Shown piece by piece: positions 9,262 through 18,557 of a stretch of DNA of 64,000 nt. Each line of letters opens with the position of its first letter. Within the stretch, counting starts at the first letter, position 1. Under the pieces are notes generated by a model, which saw only the letters and a program-made list of their open reading frames with translations, made no database searches and was not told the DNA's origin. The translations under genes and the position numbers were made by a program. The stretch is from Pseudohongiella nitratireducens (GTDB lineage Bacteria; Pseudomonadota; Gammaproteobacteria; Pseudomonadales; Pseudohongiellaceae): contig NZ_LWHM01000021.1 in the NCBI RefSeq assembly GCF_001642735.1, positions 62,001 through 126,000 on the forward strand, written 5' to 3'.

Positions 9262-9645
9262 ATGGAAGTCAATATGCTAGCAGTCTTTCTGGCGGCACTG
9301 TCTGCTTTTATTCTGGGGGGAGCCTGGTATTCGCAGGCGCTATTCGGCAAAATCTGGCAGCAGGAAACCGGTGTTAATATTGATAACATCAAACCGTTGC
9401 AGGTCTTTGGTGGCGCATTTATTTTGGCCTTTGTCTCGGCTTTTGTGTTTGCCATGTTTCTTGGACCGGACCCAGGGTTGGGGCTGGGGGTTGGAGCTGG
9501 TGTCGCAGCCGGGGCCGGCTGGGTAGCGACGTCTTATGGTATTAATTACCTGTTTGCACAGCGTAGCCTGAAACTGTTTTTTATTGATGCCGGGTATCAT
9601 ACCCTGCAGTTTACGCTCTATGGTCTGATACTGGCAGTGCTATAA
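9262..9645 (+). CDS. DUF1761 family membrane protein
   Basis: Small inner-membrane protein of 127 residues with four predicted helices. The first helix ends in the family signature GGAWYSQALFGKIWQ (about residues 19-33), which marks DUF1761 proteins. Function of the family is unknown. It starts 30 bp after the amidohydrolase stop with a GAGAGG ribosome site and is likely co-transcribed with it. An ATG four codons further in is an equally good start. Confidence 0.85.
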   Translation: MEVNMLAVFLAALSAFILGGAWYSQALFGKIWQQETGVNIDNIKPLQVFGGAFILAFVSAFVFAMFLGPDPGLGLGVGAGVAAGAGWVATSYGINYLFAQRSLKLFFIDAGYHTLQFTLYGLILAVL

Positions 9646-9744
9646 GAGCTAAGGCCTCTTGTTGAAGGTATTACAGCCGTAAAGCAATAAGTAGCTGTGC
9701 AGCGAAAAATATGTACAGCATGAAGTGGAATGGAGAATTAGGGA

Positions 9745-10290
9745 ATGGCAGAGCGCTTTGAACGCATGTTGGCAGAGCATCAAGCATTTATTGAACAGCA
9801 ACATATGTATTTTGTTGGTACAGCGGCACCAGATGGATACGTTAATGTATCACCCAAGGGACGGGATACATTACGTGTTCTGAATGAGAATCAGGTGGCA
9901 TGGTTGAATCTGACCGGCAGTGGCAATGAGACAGCTGCGCATTTATTGGAAGCTAACCGGATGACAGTGATGTTCTGCTCGTTTGATCGTCAGCCACTCA
10001 TCCTTCGTCTGTATGGCAAGGTTCGTTGTATTCAGGCGACAGACCCAGACTGGTATGAATGGCTGGCTCAGTTTGGCAACCCGGCAGGTGCGCGTCAGGT
10101 TTTTGTTCTGGATATTGCACTGGTGCAAACTTCCTGTGGCTTTGCCGTGCCGTTCTATACGTTTGATGGTGAACGGGATACGCTTGATAAATGGGCTATG
10201 AAAAAAGGAGAGGACGGGATCCGGGAATACTGGCAGGTGAAGAATACCCGAAGCCTTGACGATAAAGAGACGGGTGTCCCTACTATATAG
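9745..10290 (+). CDS. pyridoxamine 5'-phosphate oxidase-like flavin protein
   Basis: A 181-residue protein of the PNPOx-like split-barrel family, which binds FMN (or F420 in some lineages). The N-terminal segment HMYFVGTAAPDGYVNVSPKGRDTLRVL (about residues 21-47, shown only in part as the fold marker) corresponds to the first beta-strands and the phosphate-binding region; the NLTGSGNETAAHLLEANRMTVMF region that follows is typical of general stress or haem-utilisation type members. It lies 100 bp after the DUF1761 gene and may have its own promoter. The real substrate is unknown; true pyridoxamine phosphate oxidase (PdxH) differs in its C-terminus. Confidence 0.85.
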   Translation: MAERFERMLAEHQAFIEQQHMYFVGTAAPDGYVNVSPKGRDTLRVLNENQVAWLNLTGSGNETAAHLLEANRMTVMFCSFDRQPLILRLYGKVRCIQATDPDWYEWLAQFGNPAGARQVFVLDIALVQTSCGFAVPFYTFDGERDTLDKWAMKKGEDGIREYWQVKNTRSLDDKETGVPTI

Positions 10291-10372
10291 GCGGTGCGCT
10301 ATATTGACTCGGTGATAGAATCATACCAGTGATGCCTGCTGTTTTTTTATGCGTTTTATCAGGGCAAGTAAA

Positions 10373-12394
10373 CTAAGGGATCTCCAGATCGGACGGCTGT
10401 AGAAACGCCTGTGGCCGACCCAGTCTGTGCCCATATATCACCGCATAGACCAGCACATTTTGTACATACTGCCGCGTTTCCAGGAATGGTATGGTCTCGA
10501 CCCAGACATCGGCTGGCAAGGTTTGAGCCTGATCTCGTAACCACTGCCGGACCCGGTTTGGTCCGGCATTGTAGGCGGCAGTGGCAAGGATGCGATTGTC
10601 CTGGAACGATTCGATCATTTGTGACAGATATTCACTGCCTAGTCGAATATTGATTGATGGTTCAAATAAGTCGTTGCGTGACACAGACAGCCCCAGGTTG
10701 CGTGAAACATCGCCTGCCGTGCCGGGCATCAACTGCATCAGGCCACGTGCTCCAACGGGAGAGACCACGTCAGCCATGAAAGCACTTTCCTGTCGGGTGA
10801 TGGCATAAAGGTAGGTGGTGTCCAGTCCGGTATCCTGAAATGCCTGGTCATAACTGTCGAGATAGGCGACAGGAAATCTCAGTTCCAGGTCGTCCCAGTG
10901 CTGTATGCGGATCATGGCCTGGATGCTTTCCCGGTGCCATTGCCAGTTTTTTGCCAGTACGCCGCTGGCAGCCACTTCGTGGTCATTGAGAGAGGATTGA
11001 AGGTAACGCCATTCATTGCGGGCATTTATTTCCTCGCCCACTTGCAGTAACTCGTAAGCACGCTGGACCGACGGGCGCTGCAACAAGGCCAGCTGTGTGC
11101 TGGCATCAGTTGGGGCAGGGATATGTGTCAGGGCATAAGGTTCATCCACCCGGTCTGCCGATAAGTAGCCATAGTAGCTGCGCGATTCTGCCAATTCCTG
11201 AAAGGTGCTCAGGCTTTGTTGCTGGCTATGCTCATCCGAACTGATCGCCTGGGTTGCACGGGCCCGCCAGTATCGCCAACGTTCTGAGTTGCGGGTTTCA
11301 TCCGGTAGTAAGGCAAGCCACTTTTGCACGCGTTGCCAATCCAGATCAGCCAGGGCATCGCGTATCAGCCAGCCCACCAATACGTCAGTCTGTAGCGTCG
11401 GAGTGTTCTGTATCAGAGACTCTGTCTCAACAACGAATCCCTGAAATAACAGCCGCAGGGCAATATATCGTTGAATGCCGGACATTTCTGAGTTGCTGAA
11501 TTGATGAATCTCGCGATAGTGGTTTAATTGCAACAACGCTTGCGCCGCATCAATATTGGCTAGCTTGCGCAATGACCGGAGGATCATGGGGCGAACGCGC
11601 GGATCAGTGTTTTCCAGGCCAGCGTCGCTGGCCAACCGCTCCGGGCGGCGATCCACGTTGAGCCAGAGATCGGCCAGCGCTTTGTCGTCAACGGGCATCA
11701 GTGTGCTGATATAGCTGGCCAGGTTCCGGTTACCCGCCTGCATGTTTTTCTCAAATCGCTCCCAGATCAGTTCTGGAGTCAGCCCGTCCGCATCCATCCA
11801 GGCGTCAAACAGGGGATCACATTCGTTCGGTTGAGAGCGGGCAACGTTCCAGAGTGCCGGTGCCTGGTCGAGAACCGATGCATCGCCCTGGTTGTGGCGA
11901 GCCAGTAATGCCTGGCAGGTTAACTGGGTGTAGCTGTTGTCAGGGTTGAAATAACGAATGAGCGCCTGTTCCTGGTCAAGTTCAGCCAGCGTCGCTACCC
12001 ACTGGCGTTCCAGCCTGGCTGCGAGGTAAGAGGGCTGATAATCGGCCAGAAATTTATCGACATCTTCAAAAGGCAGGCTTCCCAGCCGTGGCTCCAGCTC
12101 TGCATAGTCCAGGTATGGCAGCAACGGGTAGTTCGCTTCGGCCAGTTGTTGTCGCATAGTATTGAACTGTTCCATCTCTCTTGCTGCCAGTGCCTCCTGG
12201 GCTTGCTGAAAGAGCTGTCGTTCATCTGACCAGTCTGAGGATTGCGCGTTTGCGTGATCCGGCAAAATCAGGCAAATGAGCATGATAGCCATCAAATTTG
12301 TGTGGCGTACCAGATTGCTGGCCGCTCGACTGGTTGTGTTGTACCAGGAATGCAGTTCGGACATAAATTCGCGTTCGGTGCTGTTTCTGACCAT
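10373..12394 (-). CDS. slt: soluble lytic murein transglycosylase
   Basis: Periplasmic enzyme that cleaves peptidoglycan glycan strands to 1,6-anhydromuropeptides. The protein of about 673 residues has an N-terminal export signal (hydrophobic core near residues 34-48), a long alpha-helical superhelix that forms the ring of the Slt fold, and a C-terminal lysozyme-like domain with the catalytic Glu in TRQESAF, the GLMQLMPGTA block and AAYNAGPNRVRQWL. Length matches Slt70 of enterobacteria. I choose the ATG at 12394, behind a GGTAGAG-like ribosome site; an internal ATG at 12364 is possible because the n-region of the signal is long. It stands alone, convergent with the flavin protein gene. Confidence 0.93.
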   Translation of the reverse strand: MVRNSTEREFMSELHSWYNTTSRAASNLVRHTNLMAIMLICLILPDHANAQSSDWSDERQLFQQAQEALAAREMEQFNTMRQQLAEANYPLLPYLDYAELEPRLGSLPFEDVDKFLADYQPSYLAARLERQWVATLAELDQEQALIRYFNPDNSYTQLTCQALLARHNQGDASVLDQAPALWNVARSQPNECDPLFDAWMDADGLTPELIWERFEKNMQAGNRNLASYISTLMPVDDKALADLWLNVDRRPERLASDAGLENTDPRVRPMILRSLRKLANIDAAQALLQLNHYREIHQFSNSEMSGIQRYIALRLLFQGFVVETESLIQNTPTLQTDVLVGWLIRDALADLDWQRVQKWLALLPDETRNSERWRYWRARATQAISSDEHSQQQSLSTFQELAESRSYYGYLSADRVDEPYALTHIPAPTDASTQLALLQRPSVQRAYELLQVGEEINARNEWRYLQSSLNDHEVAASGVLAKNWQWHRESIQAMIRIQHWDDLELRFPVAYLDSYDQAFQDTGLDTTYLYAITRQESAFMADVVSPVGARGLMQLMPGTAGDVSRNLGLSVSRNDLFEPSINIRLGSEYLSQMIESFQDNRILATAAYNAGPNRVRQWLRDQAQTLPADVWVETIPFLETRQYVQNVLVYAVIYGHRLGRPQAFLQPSDLEIP

Positions 12395-12700
12395 GGGAAT
12401 CACACTCTACCATTAGCCTGAAGACGGCTCCACCAGATTGGCAGATATGCCAACAGTCAGCCAGTTTGGTTAATAGTTGGTCGAATTACTGGACGCGCGG
12501 GTATATAGCTGTCAGCCTTTGGAGGGCCTGTTTAAAATTTAAAACTGTTTTTAAACAGAGAGTTATGCTTTTATCTGGTACCAGGCAAGCGTTGCAGTCA
12601 AGGTGTTTACTTTATTGGCGCAGTTGTTGCTTCATTGAGAATAACCCAGGGGTCTGTGAAGAGGCCCCAATGCCTGACTCAAACATTGAGGAAAAAACAC
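12395..12700. other. intergenic region between slt and the repeat protein
   Basis: About 306 bp between divergent genes. It contains an AT-rich inverted repeat at 12528-12558, described separately, and the ribosome site (GAGGA) of the downstream gene at its right end. I see no convincing small gene; the short open frames here overlap the N-terminus of the next gene out of frame or start well upstream of its signal peptide. Confidence 0.5.
12528..12558. promoter_or_regulatory. AT-rich inverted repeat, possible operator
   Basis: Two perfect 10-bp arms, CTGTTTAAAA at 12528-12537 and its complement TTTTAAACAG at 12549-12558, flank an 11-base spacer. The site lies about 145-175 bp before the start of the secreted repeat-protein gene and about 135 bp upstream of slt on the other strand. 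The symmetry fits a dimeric regulator site or an AT-rich promoter element; no T-run or GC stem argues for a terminator. Confidence 0.4.
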
Positions 12701-13531
12701 ATGAAAACAGCACAAGTCGCTTCCGTATTTATCTTTTTAACAACGTTGGCCAGCACTGCTACCTTACAGGCACAGGAGTGTGAGTATCAGCGCGATTATG
12801 ACATTGACCTGGATGCCAACCAGATCCAGGAACTGGAAATAGATGCAGGTGCTGGCCCTATTGAAATCAGTGGCCAGGGTGGCGATTCCATTAGAATTAC
12901 CGCCCGGGCATGTGCTTCTTCAGAGGATTCGCTGGATGGTGTGACACTGCAGTATGAGCGCAACGGTGATCGCTGGGAAGTGATCAGTGAGACCAAGGCC
13001 GATGACGGCTGGTTTGGCTGGACAAGAGACAGTTACGCCTACCTGGAAATGACCATTGAGGCCCCTGGCGGTATCGATCTGGATATTGATGATGGCAGTG
13101 GCTCATTGCTTGTCAGTGATTGGCAAGGGGCGATGGAAATTGATGATGGCTCAGGGTCGATAGAACTACGCAACATACTCGGAGCCGTGGATATTGATGA
13201 TGGTTCTGGCTCGCTTCATCTGACTGAGGGCGAAGGTGATATCGAGCTGGAAGATGGATCAGGCGATATTGATATCAGCAACTGGACAGGCAATATTTAC
13301 CTTAATGATGGTTCTGGTGATATGAACATTACTCAGATCGTGGGCAATGTCACCGTGGATGATGACGGCTCAGGTCCGATTACCATTGAAGATATCGATG
13401 GTAATGTCCGTATTGAGGAAGATGGCTCAGGCAGTATTGATGTCTACCGTGTGACCGGTGATCTGACCATGGGAAGCACGGGGTCCGGTGGTCTGCATTT
13501 CAGTGATATCGAAGGCAATGTCAGTATGTAA
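12701..13531 (+). CDS. secreted beta-solenoid protein with 18-residue DDGSGS repeats (DUF4097-like)
   Basis: Exported protein of 276 residues. The signal peptide spans about residues 1-24 (ending LQAQ). A globular N-terminal part with two cysteines is followed by eight consecutive repeats from about residue 130 to the C-terminus. Seven have the pattern (D/E/N)DGSG(S/D/P), beta-strand, four variable residues, Gly, beta-strand, at almost exactly 18 residues; the last is degenerate (GSTGSGG). The regular turn spacing implies a parallel beta-solenoid lined on one face with Asp/Ser/Gly turns. It resembles the putative adhesin/DUF4097 family. Function is unknown; surface or periplasmic binding is a guess. 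Start chosen at the ATG behind GAGGA; the open frame upstream is hydrophilic. Confidence 0.82.
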   Translation: MKTAQVASVFIFLTTLASTATLQAQECEYQRDYDIDLDANQIQELEIDAGAGPIEISGQGGDSIRITARACASSEDSLDGVTLQYERNGDRWEVISETKADDGWFGWTRDSYAYLEMTIEAPGGIDLDIDDGSGSLLVSDWQGAMEIDDGSGSIELRNILGAVDIDDGSGSLHLTEGEGDIELEDGSGDIDISNWTGNIYLNDGSGDMNITQIVGNVTVDDDGSGPITIEDIDGNVRIEEDGSGSIDVYRVTGDLTMGSTGSGGLHFSDIEGNVSM

Positions 13532-13584
13532 TGGCTGGCGTTCCATGGGTAATCCCCCGCTGTGATGTCTTATTTGCAGGTTTT

Positions 13585-13620
13585 GGCATTTCAGCTTGTT
13601 ACTTTTGCTGAAAAAGTGCC
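13585..13620 (+). terminator. stem-loop after the repeat-protein gene
   Basis: Arms GGCA plus TTTCAGC (13585-13595) pair with GCTGAAA (13607-13613) and TGCC (13617-13620) with a small bulge. The hairpin follows the repeat-protein gene by 54 bp and precedes the NHL gene. No clear T-run follows, so it may be a weak terminator or a leader structure. Confidence 0.3.
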
Positions 13621-13675
13621 AGACTTGTCCCGTCTGACAGTTCGATAATAAAAACGAAAACTGCGGGGTGAAAGT

Positions 13676-14833
13676 ATGCAATACCTGTTTGTGCGAGACC
13701 ACGGCCATGCTCTGACGGCATTACTGGCCATATGCCTGCTGCTCTTGGGGGCGAGCGTTAGCGCCCAGGATGATATGGATACGCTGGATCCCACCGGTCC
13801 GATGCCTTACGACATTGTTGAGTACTGGGCCGAACCTTTCGCCGAGCCTGGTTTTTCCTGGGGCGGTAACTCCGGTGTCCATGTCGAGACGGATGATCGT
13901 ATCCTCATCGTGCAACGGGGTGAGACGAAGCTGCCTGACCCGGTACCTGAAGAATATAAGCATTTCCCAGGCTCCCTGGGCTGGAACGTGATCCAGGGTC
14001 AGGGGCGAACCTGGCAAAACCTGATGTACGTGATGAACAGTGAAGGTGAGGTGCAGGAGATCTGGAACCAGTGGGATCACCTCTGGGAGGGTACAGATGG
14101 CCCCGGTCCGCACCGCCTTCGAGTCAGTCCTTATGATCCGGAACGTCGCGCCTGGGTCATTGATGAAACCAACCATGTTATTTATGTCTTTTCCCAAGAC
14201 GGCAAGCACCTGATTCGCATGCTGGGTGAGAAAGGTGTGTCCGCTTCAGATGAAACGCATTTTGGGCTGCCCCAGGATGTTACCTTCTTACCGGATGGTC
14301 ATGTGCTCGTTGCCGATGGCCTGGAAAATACCCGGGTGGTGATTTTGAACCTGGAAGGGCAGTATGTCGGCGAGTTTGGTTCAGCCGGTGAAGCGCCCGG
14401 GCAGTTTCAAAGTGTCCACGGTATTGCCATGGGGCCAGATAATAAAGTCTATGTGGTTGATCGCAACGCCATGAACATACAGGTGTTTCGTCAAACCAAT
14501 GCCGGACAGGATGGTGAAACGCCGCAGTTTGAGTTTGATGCGCGCTGGCAGGGGCCGGATTTCCCGCTGGATATTATCGTCAACGAAGACTACGCCTGGG
14601 TCACTGACATACGGCCGCCCAAAATCATTCAGTTCGATCTGGAAGGCAATCATGTTTATACCTGGCTGCTGCCGGCGGAAGGACCGACCAAGTGGCTGGA
14701 GATGCACTCATTTGCTGTCGACAGTCAGGGCAACCTGTATGGCACCGATAATCAGTATGCCAGACCACAGAAGCTGATACCGCGAGCCGATGCAGATCCG
14801 AAACACCTGATTGGGCCGCAATATGTCCCCTGA
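13676..14833 (+). CDS. secreted NHL-repeat propeller (peptidyl-hydroxyglycine lyase-like)
   Basis: Exported beta-propeller of 385 residues. The signal peptide covers about residues 1-31 (LLLLGASVSAQ). Six NHL-type blades follow, seen in the repeated pattern of hydrophobic strand, V(Y/L)VxD, N/D, V.xF.xxG; for example WVIDETNHVIYVFSQDG, VLVADGLENTRVVILN and VYVVDRNAMNIQVF. The family includes the lyase half of peptidylglycine alpha-amidating enzyme, and bacterial homologues are often annotated so, but the catalytic Zn/Arg/Tyr set cannot be confirmed by eye. It lies 145 bp after the repeat-protein gene on the same strand and is convergent with the MCP gene. Confidence 0.85.
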   Translation: MQYLFVRDHGHALTALLAICLLLLGASVSAQDDMDTLDPTGPMPYDIVEYWAEPFAEPGFSWGGNSGVHVETDDRILIVQRGETKLPDPVPEEYKHFPGSLGWNVIQGQGRTWQNLMYVMNSEGEVQEIWNQWDHLWEGTDGPGPHRLRVSPYDPERRAWVIDETNHVIYVFSQDGKHLIRMLGEKGVSASDETHFGLPQDVTFLPDGHVLVADGLENTRVVILNLEGQYVGEFGSAGEAPGQFQSVHGIAMGPDNKVYVVDRNAMNIQVFRQTNAGQDGETPQFEFDARWQGPDFPLDIIVNEDYAWVTDIRPPKIIQFDLEGNHVYTWLLPAEGPTKWLEMHSFAVDSQGNLYGTDNQYARPQKLIPRADADPKHLIGPQYVP

Positions 14834-14853
14834 CAGCCCTATAAGTTGACGCG

Positions 14854-14899
14854 GGTTGCCGCTGACCTGGCATGTTAATGTGATAAGTCAGCAGCAACC
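14854..14899. terminator. inverted repeat between convergent NHL and MCP genes
   Basis: Two 13-bp arms (14854-14866 and 14887-14899) are complementary with one mismatch and enclose a 20-base loop. The hairpin sits between two convergent genes, where a bidirectional terminator is expected. There is no T-run on either side, so if it terminates it is not a textbook intrinsic terminator. Confidence 0.35.
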
Positions 14900-14936
14900 G
14901 GGGATACGCTCTGGCAAGTGCTCGGTGTTCAGGCAG

Positions 14937-16568
14937 TTAGTGTCTGCTTTTGCGTTGCACCTTGAACGTATTAACCATGTCGCGCAGATGGTTGGATGAG
15001 TGATCCAGATTATCTGCCGTAGATGTTGAACCCATCGCTGTTTTTCTGGACAACTGAGCCTGCTCCACAGCCAGTACCACGTTTTTATTAATTTCGTCGG
15101 TCGCATAGCTCTGTTCTTCCGCAGCCGTTGCGATTTGCGTAATCATGTCTTTTATGTGCGTGATAGCACTGCTGATTTCCGTCAGAGAGTGCCGCGACTG
15201 ATCAGCCAGGGTGACAGTTTCCGAGGTTCTGGTAAGACCATCCTGCATGGCCTCTGCAGCGCGAGTGGCTCCGGTTTGAACTTCCGCAATCATGCTCTGA
15301 ATCTCCGCAGTCGACTCCTGCGTGCGGTGCGCCAGGGCGCGTACTTCATCGGCTACCACAGCGAAACCACGCCCCTGTTCTCCGGCACGTGCCGCTTCAA
15401 TTGCTGCGTTAAGGGCTAACAGGTTGGTCTGCTCGGCGATATCCCGGATGACATCCAGTACCGTGCCAATGCTGCCTGCATTCCTATCCAGATCATTCAT
15501 CAGGTTGGCAATGTGGCCAACATCCTGCGAAAGCGTATTCACGGCATCGCTGGTGCGTTTGGCAATAGAAAAGCCTTGTTGGGCAGAGCCGTCTACTTGT
15601 TCTGCGGCCGAAGCCGCTGCTACTGCATTGCCCGCGACTTCCTGAACAGTCTGACTCATTTCAGTAATGGCGGCCGCAACTTGGTCAGTATGTCTTTCAG
15701 AACTCTCAGTATGATCACTGATCTGTCGTGCCGTGGTGCTGATTTCCCGGGAGGCAATGCTGAGTTCGCTGGCACTTTCCTGCACGGAGCGAATGATATC
15801 GGCAACACGATCCTGCATGTCAGATAGTGTATTGGTCAACTGGCCCAACTCATCATTGCGCCGGGAAGAAATATTCTGGTCGAAAACACCATCTGCCATC
15901 TTTCTGACGGTATCGCCAATGACCCGCAACGGTGCGACAAACCAGCGGTGAATCAACCAGTGTGTTAACGCCAGCACCAGAATCACAATGGTCACAACTG
16001 CGATCTGGCTCCAGAATGTGAGTTGCTGACTGGTTCGGGAAAGTGCCAGTGAGACCTCGCGGGTATCTGCTTCCATCGTTGTGGCGGCTTCATTTAGCAA
16101 GCTGGTCGGTTCACGGTCGATGCCAGTGACTGCCTGGTCGCCAGCCCGAAAATCCAGTCCGCTTTGCATGTAGGCCTGGTAGCCTTGTTCATAGGCGGCC
16201 AGTAGATCGTTATGCTGGTCGATAAAGCTTTGCACTAACTGGCGTACATGACCGTCTTCCAGTTCTTGCAGTACTTGCTGGCCGGTTTCCTGAATGGTTG
16301 CATGCATGTCATGGAACTGTTGCCAGTATCTTTCACGGCGACTGATGTCTTCACCACGCAACAGAACATTTTTCCATTCCTGTACCTGGGTCTTGAAATC
16401 AACATTCATGCGCTGGATGTCCATCTCAGCAGCAACTTTGTTATCAACCAGGTTGCGGTAGGCAGTGATGTTGGAGGACAGAATCAGTGTGGCTGAAAGA
16501 CTAACAAGAAAAATAGCGGCAATGCCGGTGCCAATCAGCAGGACTAGGCGTGTTTGTATCGATTTCAT
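14937..16568 (-). CDS. methyl-accepting chemotaxis protein
   Basis: Transmembrane chemoreceptor of 543 residues. Helix one lies near residues 8-30, a periplasmic four-helix-bundle sensor region covers about 31-185, helix two about 186-208, then a HAMP domain and the long cytoplasmic signalling hairpin. The hairpin tip carries the nearly invariant kinase-contact sequence around [22 protein letters not shown] and the following [15 protein letters not shown]. No CheW/CheA-binding C-terminal pentapeptide is visible (it ends VQRKSRH). The ligand is unknown; the sensor is a general small-molecule type. It stands alone, convergent with the NHL gene. Confidence 0.94.
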   Translation of the reverse strand: MKSIQTRLVLLIGTGIAAIFLVSLSATLILSSNITAYRNLVDNKVAAEMDIQRMNVDFKTQVQEWKNVLLRGEDISRRERYWQQFHDMHATIQETGQQVLQELEDGHVRQLVQSFIDQHNDLLAAYEQGYQAYMQSGLDFRAGDQAVTGIDREPTSLLNEAATTMEADTREVSLALSRTSQQLTFWSQIAVVTIVILVLALTHWLIHRWFVAPLRVIGDTVRKMADGVFDQNISSRRNDELGQLTNTLSDMQDRVADIIRSVQESASELSIASREISTTARQISDHTESSERHTDQVAAAITEMSQTVQEVAGNAVAAASAAEQVDGSAQQGFSIAKRTSDAVNTLSQDVGHIANLMNDLDRNAGSIGTVLDVIRDIAEQTNLLALNAAIEAARAGEQGRGFAVVADEVRALAHRTQESTAEIQSMIAEVQTGATRAAEAMQDGLTRTSETVTLADQSRHSLTEISSAITHIKDMITQIATAAEEQSYATDEINKNVVLAVEQAQLSRKTAMGSTSTADNLDHSSNHLRDMVNTFKVQRKSRH

Positions 16569-16855
16569 CAGGGGCTCTACTACTTGAATTCATGAATTTG
16601 TGCTTGTTAATCAGGAACCGATGACCGACAACCTGCTGTTATTGTGTCTTTTGGGGCGGGTCAGCAATGTAATCGGCCACTGGCTTTCAGACTTTAATAA
16701 AAAGATACGCAAGCTATTGATCAGGAAGATTTTTATTAAATTTTCTTGTCAATTTTGTGACGCTGAATCTAGCGTTTTGGAACAAAAATGCCGGATATCA
16801 GGTCTAAGCCCTTGATGGTACACAGACAATTCATTCGCGAAGTGGAGTGTGCATA

Positions 16856-17665
16856 ATGTCCTACAAGAGCCACGTTTCATCGCAAGATCGTCTATTCTCG
16901 GCCATTGAAGTTCGGCAAATTGACCGAAATGACCTATGGCGCGCCCTTAAGCGAGGGACGTCAGATTTTTTTGACAGTCCGACTCACCCGGTATTTCTGA
17001 CGGCAATTTATTTGATTGTTGCAGCGATGGTTGCCTTGTTCGGGCTGGGAGAAAACCCACTGCCACTGATATTTCCCCTGGTAGCAGGTATGGCCTTGAT
17101 CGGTCCTTTAGCGGCCTGTGGCATTTATGAGCTGAGCCGCCGGAAAGAAAAAGGGCTGGATTATGCCTGGTGGCATGCGTTTGATGTGCTGTCATCGCCA
17201 TCAAGGCCTGCCATATTATTGATGGGAGCGATACTGGCAGTCCTGTTTTTCTGCTGGATGCAGACCGCTATCGCGCTTTACGGGGTGTACTTTGGTGATC
17301 TGAATCCTGGCTCCCTGACAGTATTAATGGAGCAGGTGTTTACCACTGCGGCAGGTTGGCAATTGCTGATCAGCGGTTGTGCAATGGGCCTGCTTTATAG
17401 CGCAGTGGTCTTTGTCATGACCGTGGTCAGTTTGCCAGCCATGGTGGATAAACAGGCGCGTTTTGCACAGGCTGTGGGGCTGTCTCTGAAAGTCTGTTTG
17501 CGTAACTGGCAAACGTTGATGCTCTGGTATGTTGTCGTGGCGGCGCTGATGTGGGTAGGTGTGCTGACTTTCTTTTTTGGACTGGCCATATTGCTGCCCA
17601 TTGTCGGCCATGCTACCTGGCATCTGTATCGCATGCTGGTCAATCGTGAGGTGGGAGCTCCTTAA
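16856..17665 (+). CDS. DUF2189 family membrane protein
   Basis: Polytopic inner-membrane protein of 269 residues from the ATG at 16856, which follows a GTGGAG ribosome site. It starts with a cytoplasmic segment (EVRQIDRNDLWRALKRGTSDF) typical of the DUF2189 family, then about six helices; the conserved PLIGPLA-like turn appears as GMALIGPLAACGIYELSRR near residue 80. These proteins are annotated as possible cytochrome c oxidase subunit I-like or simply integral membrane proteins; function is unknown. It ends 6 bp before the convergent DUF1295 gene. Confidence 0.88.
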   Translation: MSYKSHVSSQDRLFSAIEVRQIDRNDLWRALKRGTSDFFDSPTHPVFLTAIYLIVAAMVALFGLGENPLPLIFPLVAGMALIGPLAACGIYELSRRKEKGLDYAWWHAFDVLSSPSRPAILLMGAILAVLFFCWMQTAIALYGVYFGDLNPGSLTVLMEQVFTTAAGWQLLISGCAMGLLYSAVVFVMTVVSLPAMVDKQARFAQAVGLSLKVCLRNWQTLMLWYVVVAALMWVGVLTFFFGLAILLPIVGHATWHLYRMLVNREVGAP

Positions 17666-17671
17666 CAGGTT

Positions 17672-18547
17672 CTAAGCTGGTGGCTTGGGAATCAGTACCG
17701 GTGTTTTGAGCTTATACCGCTGGTAGGCTGTATTGTCCTGCCAGCGGGCATTGGCGCGCTTTTCCAGCAGGGGGATGCCACTGATTTTTGTGATCAGCAG
17801 GATAACGAAAACCGGGGAGACCAGCGTGACCCATTGCCAACCGCTTAATGCTGGCGCTGCGATAAAGGCTACACCCAGCCACAGTAAAATTTCTCCGAAA
17901 TAGTTCGGGTGCCGGGACCATGCCCAGAGACCAGTGTTTATAAAAGGTTGTTCCGGGTTACTCTGCTGTTTGAGTCGGTGCTTGAAGCGACGTTTTTGCC
18001 AGTCCGCTATGCACTCTATCAGGAAGCCGGTGATCCACAGGCCCAGGCCTATAAAAGCCACTGGTCCCAAGGGCTTGCCGGATGATGTCGTAATCGCCGC
18101 CAGGGCCATGGCACTGCTGGCAATGACCCATAAGGCCTGAAGCGTCCAGGTCATGAGAAATTGTGAAAAATGCGGCTTGATTGTGTCGAACCGACCATCC
18201 TGGCCGTCTGTGCGTACGCGCAGGAAGAGGAAAGTTCCCAGGCGAAACGCCCAGACAGCAACAAGTGTGGCCAGCAACAGGGCGCGCGCATCCGGGGCGG
18301 TGGTCAGGTAAACAGCAGTGCCTGTCGCAGCAATAAAGCTTAAACTGCCGGTGAGGTCAAAAAAGTGCTCTGTCTGGCGTATCCAGGCCGGGATAAAGGC
18401 CAGCCAGTTCAGTGCCAGGACAATGATGGCACATAACAAAGCGACTGACAGGTTGATGTCCCCGATCATCAGGGTTTGAGCACCCGCCCCTGCGGCAGCG
18501 GCCAGCAGAAGCAGGGCAATGGTGGCAAGCAATGTGTAATGGGTCAT
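17672..18547 (-). CDS. DUF1295 / steroid 5-alpha-reductase-like membrane protein
   Basis: Multi-pass membrane protein of 291 residues of the DUF1295 family, related to steroid 5-alpha-reductases and isoprenylcysteine methyltransferases. The C-terminal hallmark is present: GLWAWSRHPNYFGEILLWLG near residues 208-227, where RHPNYFGE forms the NADPH-binding signature, followed by GIPLLEKR. Substrate is unknown. It follows the uup gene by 10 bp on the same strand, so the two are probably co-transcribed although they share no known function. Confidence 0.9.
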   Translation of the reverse strand: MTHYTLLATIALLLLAAAAGAGAQTLMIGDINLSVALLCAIIVLALNWLAFIPAWIRQTEHFFDLTGSLSFIAATGTAVYLTTAPDARALLLATLVAVWAFRLGTFLFLRVRTDGQDGRFDTIKPHFSQFLMTWTLQALWVIASSAMALAAITTSSGKPLGPVAFIGLGLWITGFLIECIADWQKRRFKHRLKQQSNPEQPFINTGLWAWSRHPNYFGEILLWLGVAFIAAPALSGWQWVTLVSPVFVILLITKISGIPLLEKRANARWQDNTAYQRYKLKTPVLIPKPPA

Positions 18548-18557
18548 GGCAACAGCC

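Noticed and set aside
16600-16815. Short plus-strand frame in the gap before the DUF2189 gene
   Set aside because: No ribosome site, an unconvincing composition and no homology I recognise; the gap looks like a promoter region.
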